Below, piece after piece: positions 10,076-20,172 of a DNA stretch of 64,000 nucleotides. Numbering within the stretch: position 1 is the first letter of the stretch; each line of letters begins with the position of its first letter. The notes beneath the pieces were generated by a model. That model worked only from the letters and a program-made list of their open reading frames with translations, ran no database searches and was not told the DNA's origin. The position numbers and the translations under genes are program-made. Source of the DNA: Novymonas esmeraldas (Eukaryota; Euglenozoa; Kinetoplastea; Trypanosomatida; Trypanosomatidae); the NCBI GenBank assembly GCA_019188245.1, contig JAECZO010000022.1, positions 62,001 to 126,000 of the forward strand, read 5' to 3'.

Positions 10076-13018
10076 ATGGGATTCTTGAGGCTGCTCTTCG
10101 GCGGCGATGTGACGGCGGTGGCGGAGACGAAGAAGGCGGCGCCTGCACCGCGCGGCGGCAGTCGCGCACCGATACGCGTCGGCGACGACCTCCAGCCCAA
10201 AGTGATGATGTTGCAGACCCCCATCGAACTCGTGCCCGTCATGAATGTGCGGCGCACGGCGCAGTCGCGGCGACCACGCCGGCACGACGACCAGGCGGTC
10301 GTGGCAACGACCGTCACGACGACGTCCACAACGGCGGCGGCGGCGGCTGTGGAGCCTGCAGTGTCCTGTGCACCGGCGGGGCAGGACCGTCTCTCGCTGT
10401 GGAGCCGCCTGCTCTGCCGTCCAGAGGTGTACGACCCCCACGTGGAGGCGGCGCCGCTGACGCACCTGCTCGATGTGAACCCAACAGAGGTCACCACCGA
10501 GGGGACACAGGTGGATGGAACGGACGGCGGCGGTGGCGCACAGCGCGACAGCGACGCAGCCACACGCCGCCCACCATCGCAGGGCCGCTGCACTGACGGC
10601 AATCGCCACGGCACCGAGTCTCGTGCCACTCCTCTACAGGACGGCTGTGACGACGGCGCGACGTCGAGCTCTGCGGTGGGGGTGAGCAGCGACGTGGACG
10701 AGGAGGCTGCCGAGGACGTGGACGGCGGGGAGGCATGCAGCCAGGGCGACGACTCGAACGCTGCCGAACCGCTGCTGCACCCGTGCACGTTCCGCGTCTT
10801 CGACACACGCCGCTGCCGCGCGCGTGCGTCGGCGGGTCTCTCGAGTCCGACCTCTGCCGGCACGCTGACCTTTGGCGCCGCCGTGCACGGCAGCGCTGTC
10901 CCGAGTGCAGGTGAGGTGGTGGGCAGCAGCGCCGACTCCTCTCACGGCTCCGTCGCCTCGGCAGAGCGGCGACTCATCTCCCGCGAAGAACTCTCCCGTC
11001 GGCGGGCACAGCGGCGGCAGCAGTCGAAGGACGAGACCAGACGCGAGCGGGACTACAAGGAGGCGTGGGATGCGCTCATGGCCTCTGCCGAGCTGCCTAG
11101 CCGGGGGGACGTCGGTGACGAGACGAACGGTGGCGGGGACGGGCTCGCCGACCCTCCAAGTGATGCCGCCTCTGCCGCCACAACGACTGCGAGCGGGTCG
11201 GATGTGGCGCCGTCGCTTCTTACGAACGAAGCGCTGCAGTCGCTGCGAGACGGCACCACGCCTCTGTCGTACAGCCTGCCTCAGCCACTGCTGGCCCGGC
11301 TCGGTCATTATACACAGCTGCCCAAGCGGGCTGCTGACGGTGTTGCCGCAGTGGACGCGGCGGCGCCGGCGCTGGCGGACCAGGAGGACGAGGCGGAGAG
11401 CAGCTGCTCCTGCTCCAGCAACACCAGCAGCCAGCTCGCCTTGGATGACGAGCTCGTAAATGTGGAGACGGGGCTGCCCGTCATGTACGGCGCTGTGCTG
11501 CGGTGCCGTGACAGCAGTGCCAAGGCACACCGCGCCAAGGCCGCCGACTCCATCGCCGCACCGCTGCGTCGACGGCGTACTGCCGAACCGCTGCCGAGCC
11601 AGCGCACACCCGCTGGCAAGTACCCGCTGGGCTCCCGCGCCTATGTGGAGCGCGTTCTCTTCGCACAGCGCCGGCAGCAAGAGTGCGCCTTGTTCGCCTT
11701 GTTGAGCGAGGCACACCGGCAGGCGCGAGAGGCGCGGCTGCGTCTCGCGCAGCTCTACTACTACTACGTGATCCCGATCTTGGCGCAGTACCACACGGCG
11801 GAGGAGGTGGAGGCGATGGAGCGGTCGCTGCTGCAGTGCGGCTCGGGCTCCCTGCGCGCCTACCACGCAGAGTTCTGCCAGACAGTCGTGTACGCCGCGG
11901 ACGGGTCGCAGCTGACTGATGGCGGTCGCGACGTGGCTGCGCTGGCGATGGGGACGGCGGGGCGCTATGCACGCGTGCAGCCGGTGGACTATCAACTGAC
12001 GGAGTACCGCTTCGAGAGTGTCTGGCGGGAGCTGTTCCTGCAGGTGAAGACGTACCTCGGGGTGCAGGCGCGCGAGGACGTCAGCTGCTCCACGCTACCG
12101 ACTGCCTCCGAGTGCGGTGGCGGTGCTGATGCTGCCGGTGCGGCCGCGGCGACCACGACGGCGGCGCAGGGCTCCGTCTGCGTGGCGGCGACGGTGCTGC
12201 ACTCGATGGAGCTGTTCGAGCGCCAGCGACACACCCACAACGCCATCCGCGATGCCGAGGAGTGGCTCGCGTGGTACTACTACCTCTTCACTCCGGCGGT
12301 GCAGCGTGGTGCCTCGGCGGAGGAGCGGGCAGCGATCCAGCGCAGTCTCTTGCCCTACCCGTCCTGTGCAGCGCTCCCAGCAGCGCACGGAACTCGAGCA
12401 GATGTGCACAGCAGCGAGGGTGGCGCCTGCGGCTACGACGATGGCTCAGCAGCAGCACCGTCACTGGTGGCCCCTCACCCGCTGGAGAGAGAGTACTTAC
12501 CCATGAGCTGGGCACGCGCGTGCAACACCGTGCAGCGAGAGGAGGTGCTGAGCTACCGCCGTGGTTTGAAGCTGCGCGCTGTGGAGCAGGCACACGCCCG
12601 CGTTGCAGCGCCGGTGGCTCGTGGCACCGCCGTGACGGACGCCAGTGCAACCGACTCCGCGGCGGCTGTCACGAGTGTGGCGGCGAGGGAGGTGCTTGCG
12701 TCACCCATGATGGATGCTGCAGCGGTGGTCGCCCCATCCCCTCTCAGCGCTCACGACGGCGTGTCACCGCGTGAGGATCTTCTTCGAAGTACGCCTGAGA
12801 TAGATGCACGGCGTCTCCTGGCACAGCACATGAGGGACGACTTCGGCGACCCGCTCGTGTGCAAGACCACATCGCATCTCCCCTTGGACGATGTGATTCG
12901 GCGAGCCTCCGACGTGTCGCTCAAGTCTGACAGCGACGAGGACGCCGTCCCCATCGACACGTATCGCACCGTCAACGTCGGCTGCTTCGGCCTCTCCTTC
13001 TTCTCCATATTTGACTAG
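10076..13018 (+). CDS. Conserved-type hypothetical protein with an internal Tyr-rich repeat
   Basis: 980 residues, family not recognised. The ATG at 10076 is the first in the frame; further upstream only non-ATG codons are available. The start MGFLRLLFGG is hydrophobic, but it lacks Ser/Thr at position 6, so myristoylation is not predicted. Residues about 296-335 form a strongly charged helix (REELSRRRAQRRQQSKDE). Two related segments occur about 170 residues apart: EARLRLAQLYYYYVIPI near residue 551 and EEWLAWYYYLFTP near residue 727. Each is followed by an acidic helix ending in RSLL (VEAMERSLL and ERAAIQRSLL). Long Ala/Thr/Ser/Asp-rich linkers separate these parts. No membrane span and no catalytic motif was recognised. 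Gene reality is supported by length, GC-rich third positions and lack of low-complexity frames of the UTR type. Confidence 0.8.
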   Translation: MGFLRLLFGGDVTAVAETKKAAPAPRGGSRAPIRVGDDLQPKVMMLQTPIELVPVMNVRRTAQSRRPRRHDDQAVVATTVTTTSTTAAAAAVEPAVSCAPAGQDRLSLWSRLLCRPEVYDPHVEAAPLTHLLDVNPTEVTTEGTQVDGTDGGGGAQRDSDAATRRPPSQGRCTDGNRHGTESRATPLQDGCDDGATSSSAVGVSSDVDEEAAEDVDGGEACSQGDDSNAAEPLLHPCTFRVFDTRRCRARASAGLSSPTSAGTLTFGAAVHGSAVPSAGEVVGSSADSSHGSVASAERRLISREELSRRRAQRRQQSKDETRRERDYKEAWDALMASAELPSRGDVGDETNGGGDGLADPPSDAASAATTTASGSDVAPSLLTNEALQSLRDGTTPLSYSLPQPLLARLGHYTQLPKRAADGVAAVDAAAPALADQEDEAESSCSCSSNTSSQLALDDELVNVETGLPVMYGAVLRCRDSSAKAHRAKAADSIAAPLRRRRTAEPLPSQRTPAGKYPLGSRAYVERVLFAQRRQQECALFALLSEAHRQAREARLRLAQLYYYYVIPILAQYHTAEEVEAMERSLLQCGSGSLRAYHAEFCQTVVYAADGSQLTDGGRDVAALAMGTAGRYARVQPVDYQLTEYRFESVWRELFLQVKTYLGVQAREDVSCSTLPTASECGGGADAAGAAAATTTAAQGSVCVAATVLHSMELFERQRHTHNAIRDAEEWLAWYYYLFTPAVQRGASAEERAAIQRSLLPYPSCAALPAAHGTRADVHSSEGGACGYDDGSAAAPSLVAPHPLEREYLPMSWARACNTVQREEVLSYRRGLKLRAVEQAHARVAAPVARGTAVTDASATDSAAAVTSVAAREVLASPMMDAAAVVAPSPLSAHDGVSPREDLLRSTPEIDARRLLAQHMRDDFGDPLVCKTTSHLPLDDVIRRASDVSLKSDSDEDAVPIDTYRTVNVGCFGLSFFSIFD

Positions 13019-16000
13019 AGCAGGAAAGAGAAAGAGAGGGAGAGTGAGAGAGGCGGAGGTACCGCAGAGCACTCTGTTCTTCTTCTTCTCATCCCAACTC
13101 CTGTCTCCCAGTGTGTGTGCGCCTGTGTGTGCGTGTGTGCGTCAGGAGGAGGAGGAGGAGGCGTGGGACACACGCCAGCGTGCCGCGGTTGTGCACGGGT
13201 GGGGAATACACACACACACACACGCACACAGACAGTCACACGCAGTGGGAAGAAGGTCACGCGGCAATCTGTCACCTCCTTCGGCTCTCCCTCTTCTGTA
13301 TGCTCTCATATGGCGGGGAAGGTGTTTATGTGTGTGTTTGTGTGTCTGTGTGTCTGTGTGTTTGTGTGTCTGTGCCACTTTTACCTCTCTGTAGATCTCT
13401 TCGTTGTCGTCTCCCGTTCTCTTTCATCGATGTGGTGCGGATGGAGAGAGAGAGAGAGACACAGATGGAGTGCAGGAGAGGTGACGAGTTGCGTCTCATT
13501 TTTTTTCCCTTTTCCTTCTTTTTCTTCCCCGTCCTCTTTGCTCTGTCTTCTTCCCCGCATGTGTGTCGCTACAGATCCGCACGCACGCTGATCTATAGCT
13601 ACTCTCTCTCTCATGGTAGTTCTGATTTGGCTGTTTTTTTTTTTTTTTGCTTTGTCGCTGTCAGTGTTCGCATCTTTTGGTCCCTCCTCTCCCTCTTCCC
13701 TTCCCAGCTCCTCTCATTTGATGTTGCGCGGCTCCTTCACTTGACTTCACCGCTCCCTGCTCCCTCGCACTCTCTCTCTCTCTTTTCAGATTGTGTTTCT
13801 TCCCCATTGCGAACGTGCTCTTCCGTCTTCCCCAACATTGTTCCAAAGTGCACCATACGCTGTCAGTTCTCCGCAATGTGTGTATATCTCTCTGTCTCCC
13901 CTTTTTTTTGTTTGTTTTTAGTTCCTTTGTTTTGTGTTCCCTTCTTCTTTTTCTTTTTTGGTCGACTCGTGTACTCTCACGCCTGTCGAGCGACGTGCGT
14001 GAGCGTGTGATCACCGTGTCTTTCTGAGTTGCCCACCCGTTGTTCACCTTCTCTTCTTCTCTTTCTCACTTTTTTTTGTTTTTTTTTTTTGTTTGTTTGT
14101 ATTTACCTTTTTGTTTGTGTGTGTATGTGTTCGTGTTTATGTTCGCCCTTCTCCGGACGATTCGGCCGCACATTTCCAGCTTTTACTTCTGCTCTCCACG
14201 CCTCTGTGTGAGCGAGGGGATGATGTCACGTTTTGTGGAATCCAGCCGCTCAGTGTCCGTCCATTTTTTTTTTTCAGTTTCCGGCACCGACGGTTGTGGT
14301 GCTCCCCCCAGAACCCCCTTTCATCGTCAGCGCTGCGGCGTAGGCACGTGTTCGTGTGTGTGTGTGTGTGTGTAGTGCTCTCCATCTCTCTCTTTTCTCT
14401 GTGTGTGCTCCTGGTGCTGCAGTGTTGCTGAGCTCCTCCCTCCTCCACGTGTGTGTGTGTTGTCTTTTGTTCTGCTTTTGTGTTCTTCCGACCTTCTCCT
14501 CTCCATTGTCTGACGGCCGCCTCCTATGGGACCTCCATCACAAACACAATACATAAAAAAAAGAGAACACAACTGGCACGCATAGACGGATCCGCAGAGA
14601 GTGACACGTCGCCGCGCATACACGTATGGATGTACACCGTCACACCTTTGAGCAGTGTCCGCCAGATCTCCTCGATGCCTCCGATGCTCTGACGTGCTTT
14701 TGTGCGTGAGAGGCTGGACGAGAAGATGATGTGTGAACGTGTGTGCGTCCGCGTGTGTGCGTGTTCTATCAGCATTCTATCTCTCTCTGTCCTTCTCTTT
14801 TCTCTGAAGGACGGTGATGACGACAAAAGAAAAAAAAAAAAATTGTGGATTCGACTGAAGATCGCTTCTTCTTCTTGTTGACGTTCTCTTCTTTTTTTTT
14901 TTTTTTTTGTAATACTGGTTTGCTCGCATGGGTTGCTGAATGCTGCAAGCTTCTTCTTCTTCCATGATGGACCACACAACAGGTCAAGAAGAAGAAAAAA
15001 AAAAAGAGAAGAGGAGGAAAGGAGGGAGAGGGGAAGGAAGGACCATCCGCTGCTGCCTCCTCACCTCCTCCCCCCTTTGTCTCCTTCTCTCTTCATCTCT
15101 ACACTCTCGCCTTCACTCCATCTTCCTTCTATGCTGTGTTCCCTCTCTCTCTCTTTCCCTCGCTGTCTACCAATCCAGTTGCATCGCCACCGCACACCCC
15201 CCGTCTTTGTGTGTTTGTGTTTTTTTTGTGCGTGGCGTCCGCGAAGTTGATGTCGCATGACGGCCTGCCAACGCCTTCTCCTACCTTCTCTCACCTTTTT
15301 TTTTTTTTTCTTTCGCACACAGCGTCTTCTGAGCTTTTCTGCTTTCGTTTTCTGTGCCCCAGTTTTACATGAGTGTCTTCGTGGTTGCATCCCCCGCCAG
15401 TCTTGCCTCCCCTTCCTCTCCTGCCTCTGCCTCTGCCTCCCTCCGCTCGGCGCTGTGGCTGCACGCTCACCGACGCGGTGGTCCCCACCCTTCGACGCCA
15501 ACATTGGTGATGTCGGTTATGCCAATGAGGATCGTGCGTGTATGTGTGTGTGCGTGCGTTTGAATCGAGTGAGGGACAGGGACGGGGTGGTATTGTGCAC
15601 AAGATTGTCACAAAGGGGCGGGGGGGGGAAGGAGAGGTCTGTGTGGAGTGGACGTGGAGCTCAGAAAAGCGGTGATGGCAACGACGTGTGTTTCTCGCCG
15701 GGTGTCTCGGGTACGGTTGATCTTGTTGCTTGCAGACAGGAGCGGGTGAGGTGAGGTGAGGTAGGAGTGGGAAGGGGTGGGACGAGGCGACACACAGCAG
15801 AACAAGTGGCGTGTACGGTGGTATGACGCGGGTACGACAGAGGACCCGCTCTCTCCGTCTCTCTCTGTCGTACTCTCAACTGTGTCTCTTCGCCCCTCCT
15901 CCCCTCTCCTCTGCGGTCCCAGCTCCAGCGGTGCAGTCTCTGCGCATCGCTGCTGCTTTGCTAGGATGAAGGGAACACCAACCGAATCCTCGCAGTGCGC

Positions 16001-17970
16001 TCCTGCCTCTTCTGGTGGTGGTTTGTGCCGAGAGGGAGAGGAGTGGCGTTGTCCACTCCCTCACTCCACCTCTTCTCCTCCTCCTTCTCCTGTCTGCGAG
16101 GCTGACGGCTCTCACACTTTCTCTGTCTCTTTGATTTGGATGTCTCTCTCTCTCTTTCTCTCGTGTAGTCGTCCTCTCTAAGAGTCCTGCTGTGGCGCGC
16201 TCCCTGTTGCGCGAGGCTGCGCTGTATGTGTCTACAGTGTATGTGTGTGTGCGTGTGTGTGTGTGTGTGTGTGCGTATGTGAGCGTGTGTGTTGATGAGT
16301 GTACCACCACCACCACCGCTGCCTAGCTCATCTCTGGCGTCTGCGTTTTTTATTTCTGTTGCGTTCTTTTGTCCATCTTCCTCTTTCTCTCTCTGTTTCC
16401 TTTTCAGTCACTCTTCCTGGACCGTTCTCTCTCTCCGCTGTTGCTGTGTGGGCCACCAGGTGTTCGTCTCCCCCCTTTGTCTCTCTCTCTCTCACACACT
16501 CGTCCACTTCTTCTTTTTTTTTTCTTCTTCTCCCCTGTTCGATACACCTGGAAGATGAACACCTTCCCATCCTCTCTCCTCCCCTCTCCACCGTGACGTC
16601 GCTAGCACTGTCTCTCTCTCTCCAGCGCTGTTTCTTGTCGCCATTTCGTGTAGCCTCCGGCACCTCTACCCGCTCTCTGTGAGACACACCCCACCTCTCT
16701 TTCCACATCCTTGGTCTGCGTGTGTGTGTGACTGTGTGCTTGTATATCTGTGTGTGTGCGTGTGTGTGGATGAGAGAGAGATGGGGAAAGGGAGCTGACA
16801 CCACAGCAGTTGCCGCTGGGTGTGTCTTCTTCCCCATCCCCTCCCCTCCTCCTCCCCACTGCTGACTCTCTCTCTCCCTCGTTCGATTCTCGTCTTCTCT
16901 CCTCGTCACAGGTGTCGGAAGTCTCTCGCTCTCGCTCCACACCACCCACTTCTTTCTGTGTGCTGCCTGTTCACTGACGAGCTCTGGTGCTCGAGCATGT
17001 GGATACAAAAACAAAACAAAAAAAGGTGCGCACACCGGTATTTCCATCCATACATCTGCGGCGACGCACCACACACACGCGCCAACTCCTTCCATCTCCC
17101 CACTTTCTTCAGCAGCGGCCGTGAGGTGAGTGAGGTGAGTGAGGTGGAGACAGGAGGAGGCGATGTGGCTTGGGTAGACAGCACACAGAAAGGTCATCAA
17201 TTCGCTCCTCTTGCGCAGGACATGTCACTCCACTCGTCCACCTCCCCCCCCCCCTCGTTCGTCTCCCCATGTGTGAGTGTGTCCAGCATTGGGTAGAGTG
17301 GAGGTCAGGATGGACCCCTCTGTCTCTGTCTCTCTCTCCCATTGCGCCTCTTTCCCACTCCAGAACAAATGAAGAACAGCAGCAGGAACACGAAAGGAGA
17401 GCGCCGCACCGCACCGCACGTCTCCTCCTCCTTCTCGTGTCCTCCTGCAGAGACTGTGCACCTCTGTCTCTCTCCCGCTCTGTGCTTGGGTGGCGCGACT
17501 TCTCGTGTCTCTCCAGGACTGCAGTTCAGTGACAGAGTCCGGCGTGTGTGTCAAACCGACTTTGCAACTCGTGGCGCAGATCTGTATCACTGCTATTCGA
17601 CGCACGTGTACGTGCACTCGTTTTTCATGCCTAATACTCCCCCCTTTGTTCTCGTCCCTCCTCCTCCCTGTCACTGTCCCACTGCTCTCTCCCACTGTCT
17701 CGCCTCCATTGAACACACACACACAAACACATATGCTGCTGTGATCGTGTGTGTGCTTGCCCGACTCGCGTGCGGGGAGTGCGGCTCGTGTTGCCTGCCA
17801 CGGTGTGTGCTTCCGCGCACTCTTCCCCTCCCTTTCCATTCACCATTTTGCACTGCCAAGTCCACACACCACCGCTTACGTCCAACTCCCCCCTCGTCTT
17901 CACGCGTCTTCCCTCTCCTCACTCGCCCCTTTGTGACGTCGCTGTCGGTGCACCGGGTCGCACTCGCCAA
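13019..17970 (+). other. Spacer, almost 5 kb, pyrimidine-rich
   Basis: The longest spacer in the window. I see no credible gene in it. It contains (TG)n/(TGTC)n near 13327-13375, several poly-T runs (for example 13635-13648 and 15297-15310), GT-rich stretches near 14354-14373 and 16241-16273, C-runs near 17243-17254, and CT-rich DNA throughout. Open frames such as 13111-14010 translate to Phe/Val/Cys/Ser-rich sequence without domain character. Confidence 0.6.
17819..17860 (+). promoter_or_regulatory. Candidate spliced-leader acceptor for the DEAD-box-like gene
   Basis: A pyrimidine tract at 17819-17850 precedes an AG at 17859-17860. The following 110 bases to the ATG at 17971 contain no other ATG. 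Confidence 0.5.
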
Positions 17971-20172
17971 ATGGACACGCGCGGACTTCGGCACTTGAAG
18001 ACGTACCTCGGCAAGGACGGCCAGAGGCTCGCGCGGGCGAAGCGGGCCGTCGACGTCGTCCCAGTGCTCGCCGCACGACACGCGGTGACCGGCGCCGCCG
18101 ATGACTCGACCGCATCTACAACGGCAGGGCCGGCAGGGCTATCGCCGACTGTCATGGCCCACCTTGAGCGCCGCCTCCCCACCGGAGCATCGCGGAAGCT
18201 GTCGCGGACGCAGATGACACTCGTGCACGCGCTCGCGGCACCGGGCACCCGGTCCACACACGCGGATGCGCAGCGCGGCGGCAGCGGCGAGTCCGCGCTA
18301 TCCATCACGCGTGCAAAGGTGGGTGAGATGGCGGCCGCAGTGGACGCGCTCGCCGTGGCGGCACTGGAGCTGTCCGCGCGCTGCGCCGGGGACGCGGTGA
18401 CGGGTCGCAGCCCCACAGCGTCGGAGGCCGCCTCGCTGTTTGTGTTGGTCGACGGCAGCGACGAGGGCAAGGACGTGACGGCACAGCTGCGAGACCGCTA
18501 CGGCTTGACGGTGCTCCTGCTCACGGACGAGACCGCCTGCCGCCACCCGACCTTCCCCTCTGCAGACGGTCACGCGAGCAACACCAGCGCTGCCGCAACC
18601 ACCTCGCCGGCGGCGAAGCGGCAAAAGACGCGGGCGAGCGCACCCAAGTCCGCTGCTGAGGCGAGTGACAGCGCGGTGGCGTCGGGGAGCAGCGCTGCCG
18701 CCGTGGTGGTGGTGGTGGTGGCCACACCGGCCGCCTTCCTCGCGGTGGACCGCCGCAGCGCCATCTGGAAGTTCATCGGGAGCTGCGCTCTTCTTCTCCG
18801 CCGCGCTCCGTCCCACACCAACTCGCTCCTGTCCGCTGTGAAGGGCGGCGCCGATGTGTCGCCCGCGGCGCTCAACGCGCAGCGGTGGGACTGCCTTGGC
18901 CACGTGGCGGCGATTGCGGTGGTGGCGGCGGAGCAGGCGTGGCTGACGGAGCCGGAGCTGGACCTGCTGACGACGCTGCGGGTGGAGGGCGGTGCTGGGA
19001 AGGTCGACGCGCCGGCGACCAAGTCCGGCGTCCACCCTGTCACGAAGGCCGTCGCGGCCTCCCGTGCACCTGTGACGGTGCACTACGCCGTGGCACAGGG
19101 CACGCACCGGTTCCAGTTTCTCTTCGGCCTGCTCAAGGGCCTCGCAGTGCACCGCGGTCTCGTCGTCCACGTCGCGACGCGAGAGTGTGTCGCCTTCCTC
19201 TACGACGCACTCTACTCGCTCCTCGATGAACTGCCACCACACCTGCAGCTCTTCAGCGACTACGAGGGCGCGAGTGCCTTCACGAAGATGCACAGCAGCG
19301 CCGATCGCCTGCGCCTCTGCGCCGCCTTCGACGCCATTGTGAAGTCGGGGAAGGGCGACAAGACAGCGGCGGTGCTCGTCTCCTGCCACGGCCTCGTGCC
19401 GAGCTGCGGGTCGCTGTTTCTCCAGTACGACATCATCCCCGACGTCCTCAACTACAACCAGTTCATCGCGGACGTGCTCACCCCCGGCGCCGCGGCGTCC
19501 TCCTTCTCCGCTTCCTCCTCCTCCTCCACTGTCGCAGGTCGCAGTGGGGGCGACGTGCTGTCTTCGTCCTCAGCAGCCGAGGTGGCTGTGCGGCGGGAGA
19601 CGACAACTCGCCAGCGGAAGCGCAGTGTCTCCCCCACCCCCGCGTCGCGCAGGGCCAGTGCCGCCGACGCCGAGCCAGTGCCAGCTCCGGTGCTGTACAC
19701 GCACATTCTTCTGCTGCTGCGGCCGAACGAGGTGGCTGGTGCGCTGCGTCGCCTGCGCCAGGATGCGGCGAGCCGCTACCGTCTGGAGTTCCGCGAGCTC
19801 GGCGCCCACGCCGGTGGTCGCTACCTCTTCATCGGTGAGAAGCTGAAGTCGATGAACAAGAAGCTGTTCGCGATCCAGAACGCCGCCTACTACGCCTACA
19901 AGGAGACGATGCGGGTCTACAGCACCATCGGACCGCGTGACGTGTACGACGAGACCAAGGTGAGCCTCGACAAGGTGGCGGAGGAGTTCGGCTACACAGA
20001 GCTGCCGCTGCTCGACCTGCGGCTGAAGGACACGGTGTTCCGCCCGAAGGAGGACTTCTACCGCGCCGCGAGGCAGAAGCAGGAGGTGGACCGCCGCGCC
20101 TACAAGAAGTTCGCACAGGACAACATTGAAGGCGAGGCCCCCGAGGAGCACATCCCCGACGTAGTCGCATGA
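17971..20172 (+). CDS. Degenerate DEAD-box RNA helicase-like protein (Has1/DDX18 or Dbp4-like layout)
   Basis: 733 residues. The order of segments follows a nucleolar DEAD-box helicase. Residues about 55-95 resemble a Q-motif region (GLSPTVMAHLERR, then LSRTQMTLVHAL). A motif Ib-like VVVVATPAAFL lies near 245. A motif IV-like VVHVATRECVAFLYDAL lies near 396, and a motif V-region equivalent, VSCHGLVPSCG, near 468. LFLQYDIIPDVLNYNQF near 483 sits where helicases have QYDPP..EYIHRVGR. HILLLLRPNE near 577 matches the 'ALLILRPEE' strand, and residues 633-690 match the DUF4217 extension (KVSLDKVAEEFGYTELPLLDL). The Walker A lysine, DEAD box and HRxGR arginines are not visible; VAAEQAWL stands where DEAD should be. 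A Ser-rich insert fills about 510-570. It is therefore probably a non-catalytic relative acting in ribosome biogenesis. Family likeness is read by eye; the role is inference. Confidence 0.75.
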   Translation: MDTRGLRHLKTYLGKDGQRLARAKRAVDVVPVLAARHAVTGAADDSTASTTAGPAGLSPTVMAHLERRLPTGASRKLSRTQMTLVHALAAPGTRSTHADAQRGGSGESALSITRAKVGEMAAAVDALAVAALELSARCAGDAVTGRSPTASEAASLFVLVDGSDEGKDVTAQLRDRYGLTVLLLTDETACRHPTFPSADGHASNTSAAATTSPAAKRQKTRASAPKSAAEASDSAVASGSSAAAVVVVVVATPAAFLAVDRRSAIWKFIGSCALLLRRAPSHTNSLLSAVKGGADVSPAALNAQRWDCLGHVAAIAVVAAEQAWLTEPELDLLTTLRVEGGAGKVDAPATKSGVHPVTKAVAASRAPVTVHYAVAQGTHRFQFLFGLLKGLAVHRGLVVHVATRECVAFLYDALYSLLDELPPHLQLFSDYEGASAFTKMHSSADRLRLCAAFDAIVKSGKGDKTAAVLVSCHGLVPSCGSLFLQYDIIPDVLNYNQFIADVLTPGAAASSFSASSSSSTVAGRSGGDVLSSSSAAEVAVRRETTTRQRKRSVSPTPASRRASAADAEPVPAPVLYTHILLLLRPNEVAGALRRLRQDAASRYRLEFRELGAHAGGRYLFIGEKLKSMNKKLFAIQNAAYYAYKETMRVYSTIGPRDVYDETKVSLDKVAEEFGYTELPLLDLRLKDTVFRPKEDFYRAARQKQEVDRRAYKKFAQDNIEGEAPEEHIPDVVA

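Noticed and set aside
10634-11995. 453-codon frame on the - strand
   Set aside because: Lies fully opposite a convincing + strand gene. Long antisense frames are expected in GC-rich codons with few stops.
13111-14010. 299-codon frame on the + strand
   Set aside because: Val/Cys/Phe-rich translation of GT and T repeats, without GC-rich third positions.
18271-18297. GGSGES in the DEAD-box-like protein as a possible Walker A motif
   Set aside because: It has Glu where the essential Lys belongs and sits in a Gly/Ser-rich linker, so it is not counted as a working P-loop.
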